64,000 nucleotides of DNA from an uncultured Chitinophagaceae bacterium (lineage in GTDB: Bacteria; Bacteroidota; Bacteroidia; Chitinophagales; Chitinophagaceae), in NCBI GenBank assembly GCA_937907395.1, contig CALCII010000009.1, forward strand, positions 1 to 64,000, in the 5' to 3' direction. Positions 52,554-61,100 of this stretch are shown here, in pieces. The number at the start of each line of letters is the position of its first letter. The stretch's first letter is position 1. Both the position numbers and the translations under genes were made by a program. Under the pieces are notes generated by a model, which was given only the letters and a program-made list of their open reading frames with translations, was not told where the DNA came from and made no database searches.

Positions 52554-53681
52554 TCAGATATGAGTTAGTGCTTGTTCAAAATCCTGAAGAAGATCTTTTA
52601 TATCTTCAATACCTACCGAGATACGTAACAGGTTATCGGGTGTTGCTGAAGCTGGTCCTTCAATTGTTTTGCGGTGTTCTATTAAACTTTCCACACCACC
52701 TAAGCTGGTGGCATGTGTAAATAATTTCAACGCAGAAGCAAGCTGTAATGCTTCTGCCTGTCCACCTTTTACCAGTATGGATAACATTCCGCCAAATCCG
52801 TTATTCATCTGTTTTTTAGCAATTGCATGTGACGGATGTGAAGTCAAACCTGGATATAATACGCTTTCAATTTTCGGATGTGTTTCTAGATAGGCAGCCA
52901 GTTGCATTGCATTGTTGGAATGGATGGGCATACGTGCAGTAAAGGTGGTCAGACTTCTGCATAACAACCAGCAGTCATAAGGAGAAGGTACTGATCCGCC
53001 CAGTTTCTGATAATTACGTATGAATTCATATCGTTGATTATTCTCTTTAAAAATTAATGCTCCTCCCAGAATATCACTATGTCCACCCAGATATTTTGTA
53101 GTGGAGTGCAGCACAATATCCACACCTAGGTCAATCGGATTTGTATAGTAAGGAGTAGCCCATGTGTTATCAGCCACTGTAAAACAATTGTGCTTTTGTG
53201 CAATCGCAACCACAGCTGCAATATCAGCTACCTTGATCAATGGATTGGAAGGTGTTTCTATCCATATCAGTTTTGTATTAGGTTGAATGGCAACTTCCAC
53301 TTGTGCAAGGTCATTCATATCAACTAACGTAAATGAGAGACCGAAGTTTACAAATAAAATTTCCAGTATCGACCGGATAGAGAAATAGGTATCATCCGGC
53401 AGTATAATATGATCACCGGTCTTCAGGCTTTGAAACACGGCCGTGGCAGCTGCCAATCCGGATCCAAAACTTACACAGGATGTTCCGTTTTCCATAGCCG
53501 CCAGTTTTTGTTCCAGCGATTGCCTGTTCGGGTTATCAAACCGTGAATAAATAAATCCGGAGGGATAGCTGGTGCCATCATCACCACGTTCAAAGGTGGT
53601 GGATAGCACAATAGGCGCCATTACAGCGCCACTACTGTCTTTTATGTTATGCTCGTGAATCAGTTTGGTTGAAAGCTCCAT
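52554..53681 (-). CDS. Cystathionine gamma-synthase/lyase-type PLP enzyme
   Basis: PLP-dependent enzyme of the Cys/Met metabolism family, 375 aa. PLP Lys in IVLHSTTKYLGGHSDILGGA (about residue 197). Other motifs are APIVLSTTFERG, YSRFDNPNRQSLEQKLAAME, FGSGLAAATAVFQSL, and WIETPSNPLIKV with DNTWATPYYTNP. The family includes cystathionine gamma-synthase, beta-lyase and methionine gamma-lyase, and the sequence alone does not separate them; the S-C-T-type C-terminal end (LLRISVGIEDIKDLLQDFEQ) fits gamma-synthase/lyase. Its neighbours give no help. Confidence 0.9.
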   Translation of the reverse strand: MELSTKLIHEHNIKDSSGAVMAPIVLSTTFERGDDGTSYPSGFIYSRFDNPNRQSLEQKLAAMENGTSCVSFGSGLAAATAVFQSLKTGDHIILPDDTYFSIRSILEILFVNFGLSFTLVDMNDLAQVEVAIQPNTKLIWIETPSNPLIKVADIAAVVAIAQKHNCFTVADNTWATPYYTNPIDLGVDIVLHSTTKYLGGHSDILGGALIFKENNQRYEFIRNYQKLGGSVPSPYDCWLLCRSLTTFTARMPIHSNNAMQLAAYLETHPKIESVLYPGLTSHPSHAIAKKQMNNGFGGMLSILVKGGQAEALQLASALKLFTHATSLGGVESLIEHRKTIEGPASATPDNLLRISVGIEDIKDLLQDFEQALTHI

Positions 53682-53864
53682 ACGTATGGTTTAGGCTTTT
53701 AAAATTACAGAATCTCTCCTTTGTACCTGTTTTCACTTTGTTGTAAGGGTATTAGGCTGTTCAGGCGGTGTGCCGGTTACCGGAAAAGTCAAGTTTTACA
53801 CTGATTTACATCATTACCTGGATCAGAAAACGGAACTAAGTTGCTTTTTCAAACCCCGATTGCT

Positions 53865-55547
53865 ATGCCGGTTACAGTTCCATCTGATATTGAAATTGCT
53901 CAGTCAGCTCCCATTCGCCATATTAAAGATATTGCCGCTTCGGTTGGAATACGAAATGATGATCTTGAGTATTATGGTAAATACAAAGCGAAATTGCCGC
54001 TAAGCTTAATTGATGAGGATAAAATAAAAAAGCATCATCTCATTTTAGTTACTGCAGTTACGCCTACACCACTTGGAGAGGGAAAAACAACTACAGTAAT
54101 CGGACTAACGGAGGGCCTTAACCGAATTGGAAAGCAAACAATAGCGGTGTTAAGGGAACCTTCCCTGGGACCGGTATTTGGTGTGAAAGGTGGTGCAGCC
54201 GGAGGAGGCTATTCACAGGTGATCCCCATGGAAGACATCAACCTGCATTTTACAGGTGATTTTGCAGCCGTGGAAAAAGCGAATAATTTATTGTCGGCAT
54301 TGATCGATAACAATCTCCAGAGTAAAACCAGGAGCCTGAATCTTGATCCCAGAACGATTGTGTGGAAACGGGTGATGGATATGAATGACCGTGCATTACG
54401 ACATATTGTGGTGGGTTTGGGGGGCACTGCCGATGGTATGCCCCGGGAAGATGGATTCAATATTACCCCTGCATCGGAAATCATGGCTATCCTATGTATG
54501 AGCAGGGATTTAAGTGATTTGAAACAAAGGCTGGGGAATATTTTCATCGGTATGACGTATGATCAGAAACCGGTATTTGCACGTGACCTGAATGCGGTAG
54601 GGGCGATGGCTGTTTTACTGAAAGATGCAATCAAGCCCAACCTGGTCCAAACATTAGAAGGAAATGCGGCTATTTTACACGGCGGCCCGTTTGCCAGCAT
54701 TGCACAGGGCACCAATAGTATCATTGCCACAAAAACCGGGTTATCGCTCAGCGAATATGTAGTAACAGAAGCAGGCTTCGGCGCTGATCTGGGGGCTGAA
54801 AAGTTTTTTGATATCAAATGCGTGGCAGCGGGGTTAAAGCCATCTGCAGCAGTGGTGGTGGTAACGGTGAAGGCTATGCGCTATCATGGTGGAGCCCGCA
54901 AGGAAGAATGGCTGGTTCCCTCGCCTGAACGAGTGGAAAAAGGATTACCCAATTTGCGAAAACACCTGGAGAACCTGCAGTTGTTTGGTATGCGGCCTGT
55001 GGTTGCCATCAATCATTTTTCTTCCGATTCCGAGGAAGAAGTCAGCATCATTCAGCAACATTGCAATAGCATGGGCATTCGTGCAATAGTGGTGAAAGCA
55101 TGGGCTGAGGGAGGTAAAGGTTGTGAAGAGTTAGCAGAGGCTGTGGCAAGTTCCATCAGCAGGTCCGAAAGTAAGTTTCATCCATTGTACAATCATCAAC
55201 TATCAATTGAAGAAAAAATCCATTTGCTGGCTACAAAAATTTACGGTGCAAGCGCAGTGGAGTACTCACCCAAAGCCCGTACACAATTAAAGAAAATTCC
55301 ATCGCTGGGTTTTGAACACATGCCGGTATGTATGGCTAAAACGCCCCGTTCTTTTTCGGATGATGAAAACAAACGGGGGCGTCCGGAAAATTTTACAATT
55401 ACGGTACGTGAGTTTGAATATGCCAGTGGTGCCGGGTTTGTGATCCCTATATTGGGCGATATGATGCGTATGCCCGGCTTGCCCAATATCCCATCTGCCG
55501 AACAAATGGATATTGATGAAAATGGTAAGATAGTAGGGTTGTTTTGA
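53865..55547 (+). CDS. fhs: Formate-tetrahydrofolate ligase
   Basis: ATP-dependent synthesis of 10-formyltetrahydrofolate from formate and THF, 560 aa, as usual. The ATP-binding loop is TPLGEGKTTTVIGLTEGLNR, with REPSLGPVFGVKGGAAGGGY, then SQVIPMEDINLHFTGDFAAV. MRYHGGARKEEW and NHFSSDSEEEV are further family blocks. The ATG at 53865 is used; a TTG eight codons upstream lies in the same frame but gives no extra conserved residues. The opposite-strand M28 peptidase gene ends ten bases beyond its stop. No terminator is visible. Confidence 0.97.
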   Translation: MPVTVPSDIEIAQSAPIRHIKDIAASVGIRNDDLEYYGKYKAKLPLSLIDEDKIKKHHLILVTAVTPTPLGEGKTTTVIGLTEGLNRIGKQTIAVLREPSLGPVFGVKGGAAGGGYSQVIPMEDINLHFTGDFAAVEKANNLLSALIDNNLQSKTRSLNLDPRTIVWKRVMDMNDRALRHIVVGLGGTADGMPREDGFNITPASEIMAILCMSRDLSDLKQRLGNIFIGMTYDQKPVFARDLNAVGAMAVLLKDAIKPNLVQTLEGNAAILHGGPFASIAQGTNSIIATKTGLSLSEYVVTEAGFGADLGAEKFFDIKCVAAGLKPSAAVVVVTVKAMRYHGGARKEEWLVPSPERVEKGLPNLRKHLENLQLFGMRPVVAINHFSSDSEEEVSIIQQHCNSMGIRAIVVKAWAEGGKGCEELAEAVASSISRSESKFHPLYNHQLSIEEKIHLLATKIYGASAVEYSPKARTQLKKIPSLGFEHMPVCMAKTPRSFSDDENKRGRPENFTITVREFEYASGAGFVIPILGDMMRMPGLPNIPSAEQMDIDENGKIVGLF

Positions 55548-55556
55548 ATCAGGCAA

Positions 55557-56492
55557 TTAATATTTCAATCTGGTTGGAGTCATTTCTCCATTAACTAATG
55601 GTTGAATAGCAATGATTAATGCTTCTGCTACTTTCGACATTAGTTTAAAGTTTAATGTACTTTTCTCATCTCCAACAGTGTGATAATAACCATCAAAATC
55701 CTCAGTACACATAAATGTATGAGCTGGTATTTTTAGTTTTGCAAACGGATAATTATCACTTCTTTCAAAATAAGATTTATAAGTATCTCGGTCATCTTTA
55801 AAAAACCTTCTTCCAAATATTGGTTTATTGTTTATTTCCAGTTCTTTATTAAGAAGCTTTTGTAGATTGGAGAAGGCGGACCCAGTTATAAAACACTCAT
55901 ACCCTCTTCCAACCATATCAAAATTTAAAACCGCCTTAAATTGTTGCGGTAATGTAATTTTACTTACAAAGTGATTTGATCCAAGTAAGCCTAACTCCTC
56001 TCCACTAAAAGCAATAAAAAGAATTGTTCTTTTCGGGTTTATTTTTTTCAATTCCAATGCCAGGTAAAGCATCATTGCTGTTCCGCTAGCATTATCGTTT
56101 GCGCCGTTATAAACAGAATCAATAAGATTGTCAGACATTCCAATATGATCATAATGCGCCGAGATAACAATAATTTCATCTTTTAAACTGCTGCCTTCCA
56201 GAACACCTGCAACATTTATTCCGAGAAATTTTTCTTTGAGGTAGAAGTATTGAAAATAGTCTTCATCGTTAAAAGAGGCAGGATGCAATCCGATATTTTT
56301 AAAGGCGTTGGCTATGAAGTGTGCAGAATGTAACATTCCTACTGTTGCTGTTGCACGACCTTTCATACTGTCATGTGACAAAGGAGAAATATAATAGTCA
56401 AACAAACGAATCCTTTCAGAATCTGATAATATTTGTAATTGTGCTGGTGCACTTTTCCAGAAGAGGAAAAGAAAAAAAATCAGGTATTTCAT
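55557..56492 (-). CDS. Exported M28-family metallopeptidase
   Basis: Zinc aminopeptidase/carboxypeptidase-like protein of family M28, about 311 aa. Signal peptide MKYLIFFLFLFWKSAPAQ; a start three residues upstream is equally possible. Metal ligands and catalytic residues: SAHYDHIG (His/Asp), YNGANDNASGTAMML (Asp), SGEELGLLGS (Glu-Glu), NFDMVGRG (Asp) and the C-terminal HT in DGYYHTVGDE. Mature peptidases of this family remove N-terminal residues. Its base composition is more AT-rich than the flanking fhs and fabH genes (one 60-base line has 17 G/C compared with 25 in a fabH line), which may indicate later acquisition. Confidence 0.88.
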   Translation of the reverse strand: MKYLIFFLFLFWKSAPAQLQILSDSERIRLFDYYISPLSHDSMKGRATATVGMLHSAHFIANAFKNIGLHPASFNDEDYFQYFYLKEKFLGINVAGVLEGSSLKDEIIVISAHYDHIGMSDNLIDSVYNGANDNASGTAMMLYLALELKKINPKRTILFIAFSGEELGLLGSNHFVSKITLPQQFKAVLNFDMVGRGYECFITGSAFSNLQKLLNKELEINNKPIFGRRFFKDDRDTYKSYFERSDNYPFAKLKIPAHTFMCTEDFDGYYHTVGDEKSTLNFKLMSKVAEALIIAIQPLVNGEMTPTRLKY

Positions 56493-56509
56493 GGTTAGCA
56501 TTTCAATAA

Positions 56510-57511
56510 CTATTCACCATCATAGGCCCACTTCACCAAAGTAGCGCCCCAGGTAAAGCCACCACCAAATGCGGCTAAAACAATATTGTCGCCCTTTTTC
56601 AGTTTGCTTTCCCATTCCCATAAGCAAAGCGGAATCGTTGCAGCCGTGGTGTTGCCGTACTTGTTGATGTTGATCATTACTTTTTCTTTAGATAAGCCCA
56701 TGCGGTTGGCAGTTGCATCAATGATGCGCAAATTGGCCTGGTGGGGAACCAGCCATGCAATATCATCCCCGGTGAGATTGTTTTTTTCCAGTAATTCGGC
56801 GCTCACATCAGCCATTCCTTTTACTGCGAATTTGAAAACACTTTGTCCTTCTTGGTAGGCGTAGTGTTCTTTATTGGCCACCGTTTCCATAGTGGCGGGT
56901 TTGTAACTACCACCTGCCTGCATATTCAGGTAGGGGCGGCCACTTCCATCGGTTCTTAAAATACTGTCTTTGATACCCATTCCTTCGGCATTGGGTTCCA
57001 GCAAAACAGCTGCAGCACCATCACCAAACAAGATGCAGGTATTACGATCGGTATAGTCAATAATGGAACTCATTTTATCGGCACCTACCACCACTACTTT
57101 TTTATAACGTCCGCTTTCAATCAAAGAAGTACCTGTCGTTAATGCAAACAGGAAACCGGAGCAGGCAGCTGCCAGGTCAAATCCCCATGCATTTGTAGCG
57201 CCGATTTTATCACAAACAATATTAGCAGTGGAGGGGAAAAACATATCCGGGGTTACAGTTGCCACAATAAGGCAATCAATTTCTTTCGGGTCTATACCTT
57301 TTTTCTCACAAAGTTTAAGAACGGCGGGGGCAGCCATATCAGAAGTGGCCAGTCCTTCGCCTTTTAAAATTCTGCGTTCTTCAATTCCGGTGCGGGTGCG
57401 GATCCATTCATCGTTGGTCTCCACCATCTTTTCCAGGTCAAAGTTGGTAAGGCGGTCTTCAGGAACCCATCCGGCAACAGCGGTAATCGCTGCAGAAATT
57501 TGATTACTCAT
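56510..57511 (-). CDS. fabH: Beta-ketoacyl-ACP synthase III
   Basis: Initiates fatty acid synthesis by condensing acyl-CoA with malonyl-ACP, 333 aa. Catalytic Cys117 is in FDLAAACSGFLFAL; His and Asn are in LVPHQANLRIIDATANRMGL and NKYGNTTAATIPLCLWEW. The N-terminal block TNDEWIRTRTGIEERRI is the family signature. The C-terminal part GGFTWGATLVKW is complete. It has its own -7 box and is divergent from ruvA; fabD lies 6 kb away. Confidence 0.96.
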   Translation of the reverse strand: MSNQISAAITAVAGWVPEDRLTNFDLEKMVETNDEWIRTRTGIEERRILKGEGLATSDMAAPAVLKLCEKKGIDPKEIDCLIVATVTPDMFFPSTANIVCDKIGATNAWGFDLAAACSGFLFALTTGTSLIESGRYKKVVVVGADKMSSIIDYTDRNTCILFGDGAAAVLLEPNAEGMGIKDSILRTDGSGRPYLNMQAGGSYKPATMETVANKEHYAYQEGQSVFKFAVKGMADVSAELLEKNNLTGDDIAWLVPHQANLRIIDATANRMGLSKEKVMININKYGNTTAATIPLCLWEWESKLKKGDNIVLAAFGGGFTWGATLVKWAYDGE

Positions 57512-57535
57512 GTAGTAGGTTTAAATAAAGAGCCG

Positions 57536-57543
57536 CAAAATTA
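57536..57543 (-). promoter_or_regulatory. -7 box of fabH
   Basis: The minus strand reads TAATTTTG, an exact TAnnTTTG match 24 bases before the fabH ATG. The -33 element is not obvious. The same 85-base gap to ruvA contains an inverted repeat AGGCT / AGCCT (57559-57575), which could be part of a shared operator. Confidence 0.55.
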
Positions 57544-57596
57544 AAGGAAATTGACAACAGGCTCTATTTTAGCCTATTTTCTGTTATTTTCGCCAC

Positions 57597-58172
57597 ATGT
57601 TTGCGTACCTAAAGGGAACCTTTACTCATAAAACACCAACAGTCGTTCATATCGAAGTGGGCGGGGTGGGTTACGAGGTACAGGTAAGCCTCCACACGTA
57701 TAGTAAAATCCAGTCGCTCCGTGAAGGAACGCTGTATACACATTTCCTGGTGAGGGAAGATGCACATATTCTCTATGGCTTCTTCGAACAGTCTGAAAAA
57801 GAAGTGTTTCTGCAACTTTTAAGTGTTTCCGGTGTAGGAGCCTCCACAGCACGTATGATGCTTTCTTCGCTGCAGGCAGGAGAAATCGTAAGAGCTATTT
57901 TATCGGGCAATGAAGGGCTTCTGGAAAGTGTAAAAGGAATTGGCAAAAAAACGGCCCAGCGTATTGTACTGGAACTCAGAGACAAATTATCAAAAACAAC
58001 GACCGATAGTAATATTTCTGTACTGACAAGCAATAGTTTAGAGCAGGAAGCGTTAATCGCTATGACGGCTTTAGGAATTGCCCGTAGTGCTGCCGAAACG
58101 GCTATCAGAAAAGCCGGATCCGGCTTCTCTCAAGTGGAAGACCTGATTAAGGCAGCTTTAAAATGTTTGTAA
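57597..58172 (+). CDS. ruvA: Holliday junction helicase subunit RuvA
   Basis: RuvA binds Holliday junctions and loads RuvB for branch migration, 191 aa. The N-terminal OB domain opens MFAYLKGTFTHKTPTVVHIE, VGGVGYEVQVSLHTYSKIQS follows, and REDAHILYGFFEQSEKEVFL next. The tandem helix-hairpin-helix part has LLSVSGVGASTARMMLSSL and LLESVKGIGKKTAQRIVLEL. The C-terminal domain III (EQEALIAMTALGIARSAAET) is complete. The next gene, sprA, overlaps or follows it immediately. Confidence 0.96.
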   Translation: MFAYLKGTFTHKTPTVVHIEVGGVGYEVQVSLHTYSKIQSLREGTLYTHFLVREDAHILYGFFEQSEKEVFLQLLSVSGVGASTARMMLSSLQAGEIVRAILSGNEGLLESVKGIGKKTAQRIVLELRDKLSKTTTDSNISVLTSNSLEQEALIAMTALGIARSAAETAIRKAGSGFSQVEDLIKAALKCL

Positions 58173-61100
58173 AACCAAAACGAGAACACGCTGTTGAGAC
58201 TTTGACCCAAATGCAACGCACCATATCCGGTATCTTGGCCCTTGTAACCACCTTTATCCTGTGTACAGCTGTAAACAGCATGGGAGGGGATCTTCGTACC
58301 CCTCAGCTCAAGAAAGACACAGTGCCCGTTACAGATTCGCTGAAGTTTCCCTTGCAGGACAGAAGAGGGGATGCATTCCTCTACCAAAACAACAATCCAT
58401 TCGATTTAAATAAACCGTCTTCGATTAAAGATTCCATCGTTTATGATCCGGCAACGAAGCGTTATTTCATTTACGAAAAAATAGGCCGAAGCTGGTACCG
58501 CAAGCCCAACTGGATGACTTTTGATGAAATGGTGGCCTACAAATCCCGCCAGGATGAAAGAGATTATTTCCAACGCCGTTTAAATACTACGCTTAACCTC
58601 AACCGTAAGATTGAAGATCCCAAACTGCAGGTAAGGGAAAGTTTCTTCAACCGGTTGTTCAGTAATACCGGTCTTCCCAAAGTAGAAATAAAACCCCAGG
58701 GAAATGTTACGCTCACTGCCGGTTATGTGGGACAGAACATCAAAAACCCAACACTTCCTGAACGTGCACGTAAAAACGGGGGATTTGATTTTGATATGCA
58801 ATCCAATTTCGGGTTGAATGCAAAGATTGGCGACAAACTGAATTTCCCGGTTACTTATAACACTATGGCCAACTTCCAGTTCGAGAATCAACTCAAACTG
58901 GATTATACGGGCAACAGTGACCAGATCATCAAACGTATCCAGGCGGGTAATGTTTCCTTCCCTGCAAAAGGAACGTTGATGCCGGGGGCCTCTACTTTGT
59001 TTGGTGTGAAAACAGAATTACAATTCGGTAAGTTATATATCACTACAGTACTGGCGAACCAGAATTCAAGCCGGCAACAAATGCAGATGCAAGGTGGTTC
59101 CGGTGTGCAACAGTTCCAGGTAAAGGCCGATGAGTATGAAGAAAACAGGCACTTCCTGCTGGCGCAATATTTCCGTAAGAATTTTAATAAAAACATGAAG
59201 AACCTGCCGGCGGTTACTTCTCCGTTCCAGATTCTGAGATTGGAAGTGTGGGTGACCAACCGTACCGGATCAACAACAGAAAACAGGAATGTGGTTGCAT
59301 TCATGGATCTGGGTGAAAACCAACCACACAATCCCAATATCTTTTCATTAACCGGATCAGAGTTCCCTCAGAACGGATCGAATGATCTGTATCAACGTTT
59401 GCAGAACGATCCGGCAACCAGAGATGCTTCTCTTGTGACCAATCGTCTTACTAGTTTTGGTTTAACAGCTGTGCAGGATTTTGAACGCACATTTGCACGA
59501 AAACTCAAACCTGAAGAATATTATTTTAATCAGCAGATAGGATTTATATCTCTCAATACAATTCTTCAGCCCGATGAAGTATTGGGTGTTGCCTTTCAGT
59601 ACACCGTTAATGGTAAAGTGTACCAGGTGGGTGAATTCTCCAATGATATAACACCAGATACCACTTCCAATAATTCCGGTACACAGAAAGTGCTGTTTCT
59701 GAAATTGCTAAAAGCAACTTCACAGCGTCCCGGTTTGCCAGTTTGGGATCTGATGATGAAAAACGTTTATTCTGTTGGATATGGAATGCTGGAACGCAAA
59801 GATTTCAAACTGAATATTCTTTACTCAGAGCCCGGCGGTGGTGAGAAACGTTATATTCCTGAAGGTGAAGAAAAAGGACGTCCCATTATTGAACTGGTGA
59901 ACCTGGATCGGTTAAATAATCAGAACGATCCGCAACCCGATGGGGTTTTTGATTTCATTGAAGGATTTACTGTGATATCTCAGCAAAGCCGCATTATCTT
60001 CCCGCTGCTGGAACCTTTTGGTAAAGACCTTGAATATATTTTCCGTGGTGCAGATTCTACAGAACTCAGAAAAAAATATTTGTTCTACCCGTTATATGAT
60101 TCTATTAAATGGGTGGCACAGCAATCTCCTCAACTAAACCGTTTCCTGTTCAAAGGTGCATCACGCAGCAGTGGCGGAAGTTCTGAAATACCATTGGGTG
60201 CCTTTAATGTTCCTCCAGGTTCTGTAACGGTTTCTGCAGGCGGACAACAATTGAGGGAGAATGTTGATTATGTGATCGATTACAACCTGGGTACGGTTAA
60301 AATTTTAAATCAAAGTATTGTCAATGCAGGTGTGCCTATCAATGTTGGTTTTGAAAATAATGCCACATTTGGTATGCAGAACCGGAATTTCATGGCCCTT
60401 CGTCTCGATTACCGGGCTATAGAAACACAGAGCAAACAATTTGCAGTAGGTGCAGCGATTATGCGTTTGGGTGAGCGCCCCTTCTTTACTAAAATGAATT
60501 ATGGCGATGATCCCATCCGCAACACAATGGTGGGAGGTGATGTGAATTTCAAGAGTGATTGGAAACGCATGACCAAATGGCTGGATGCCTTACCCTTCTA
60601 TTCTACACGCCAGGTTTCCAATATTACATTGTATGGTGAAGGTGCCCGCATCATTCCCAGTACAGCCAAACAAATCCGTCCTGAAAAAGGTGGTGGAGGG
60701 TTGGTTTACATAGATGATTTTGAAGGAACAAGAAATGGAATAGATCTTCGCTTTCCGTTTATTTCCTGGACGCTTGCTTCCACTCCCTATAACTCAAAAG
60801 ATCGTTCAGGTGTGGAACTGTTTCCCGAAGCCGGACTGATCAATGATCTTACTTACGGTTTCAACCGTTCCAAACTGGCATGGTATAATATTGAACCGGT
60901 ATTGCAGGAACGCAGAAGCGCCAATAATCCGTTGGGAAATAATCTCAATGAATTGTCGGATCCCCGTGTTCGTTTTGTAAACCGTGTTGAAATTTTCCCC
61001 CAGGTAACACCTGATCTCGGACAAAACCAGTTGATTACATTCGACATGGCATTTTATCCAACGGATCGTGGCCCTTATAACTATGATGCACGTTCGGGTA

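Noticed and set aside
53841..53864. TTG start for formate-THF ligase
   Set aside because: It adds eight residues without conservation; the ATG at 53865 gives the normal N-terminus.
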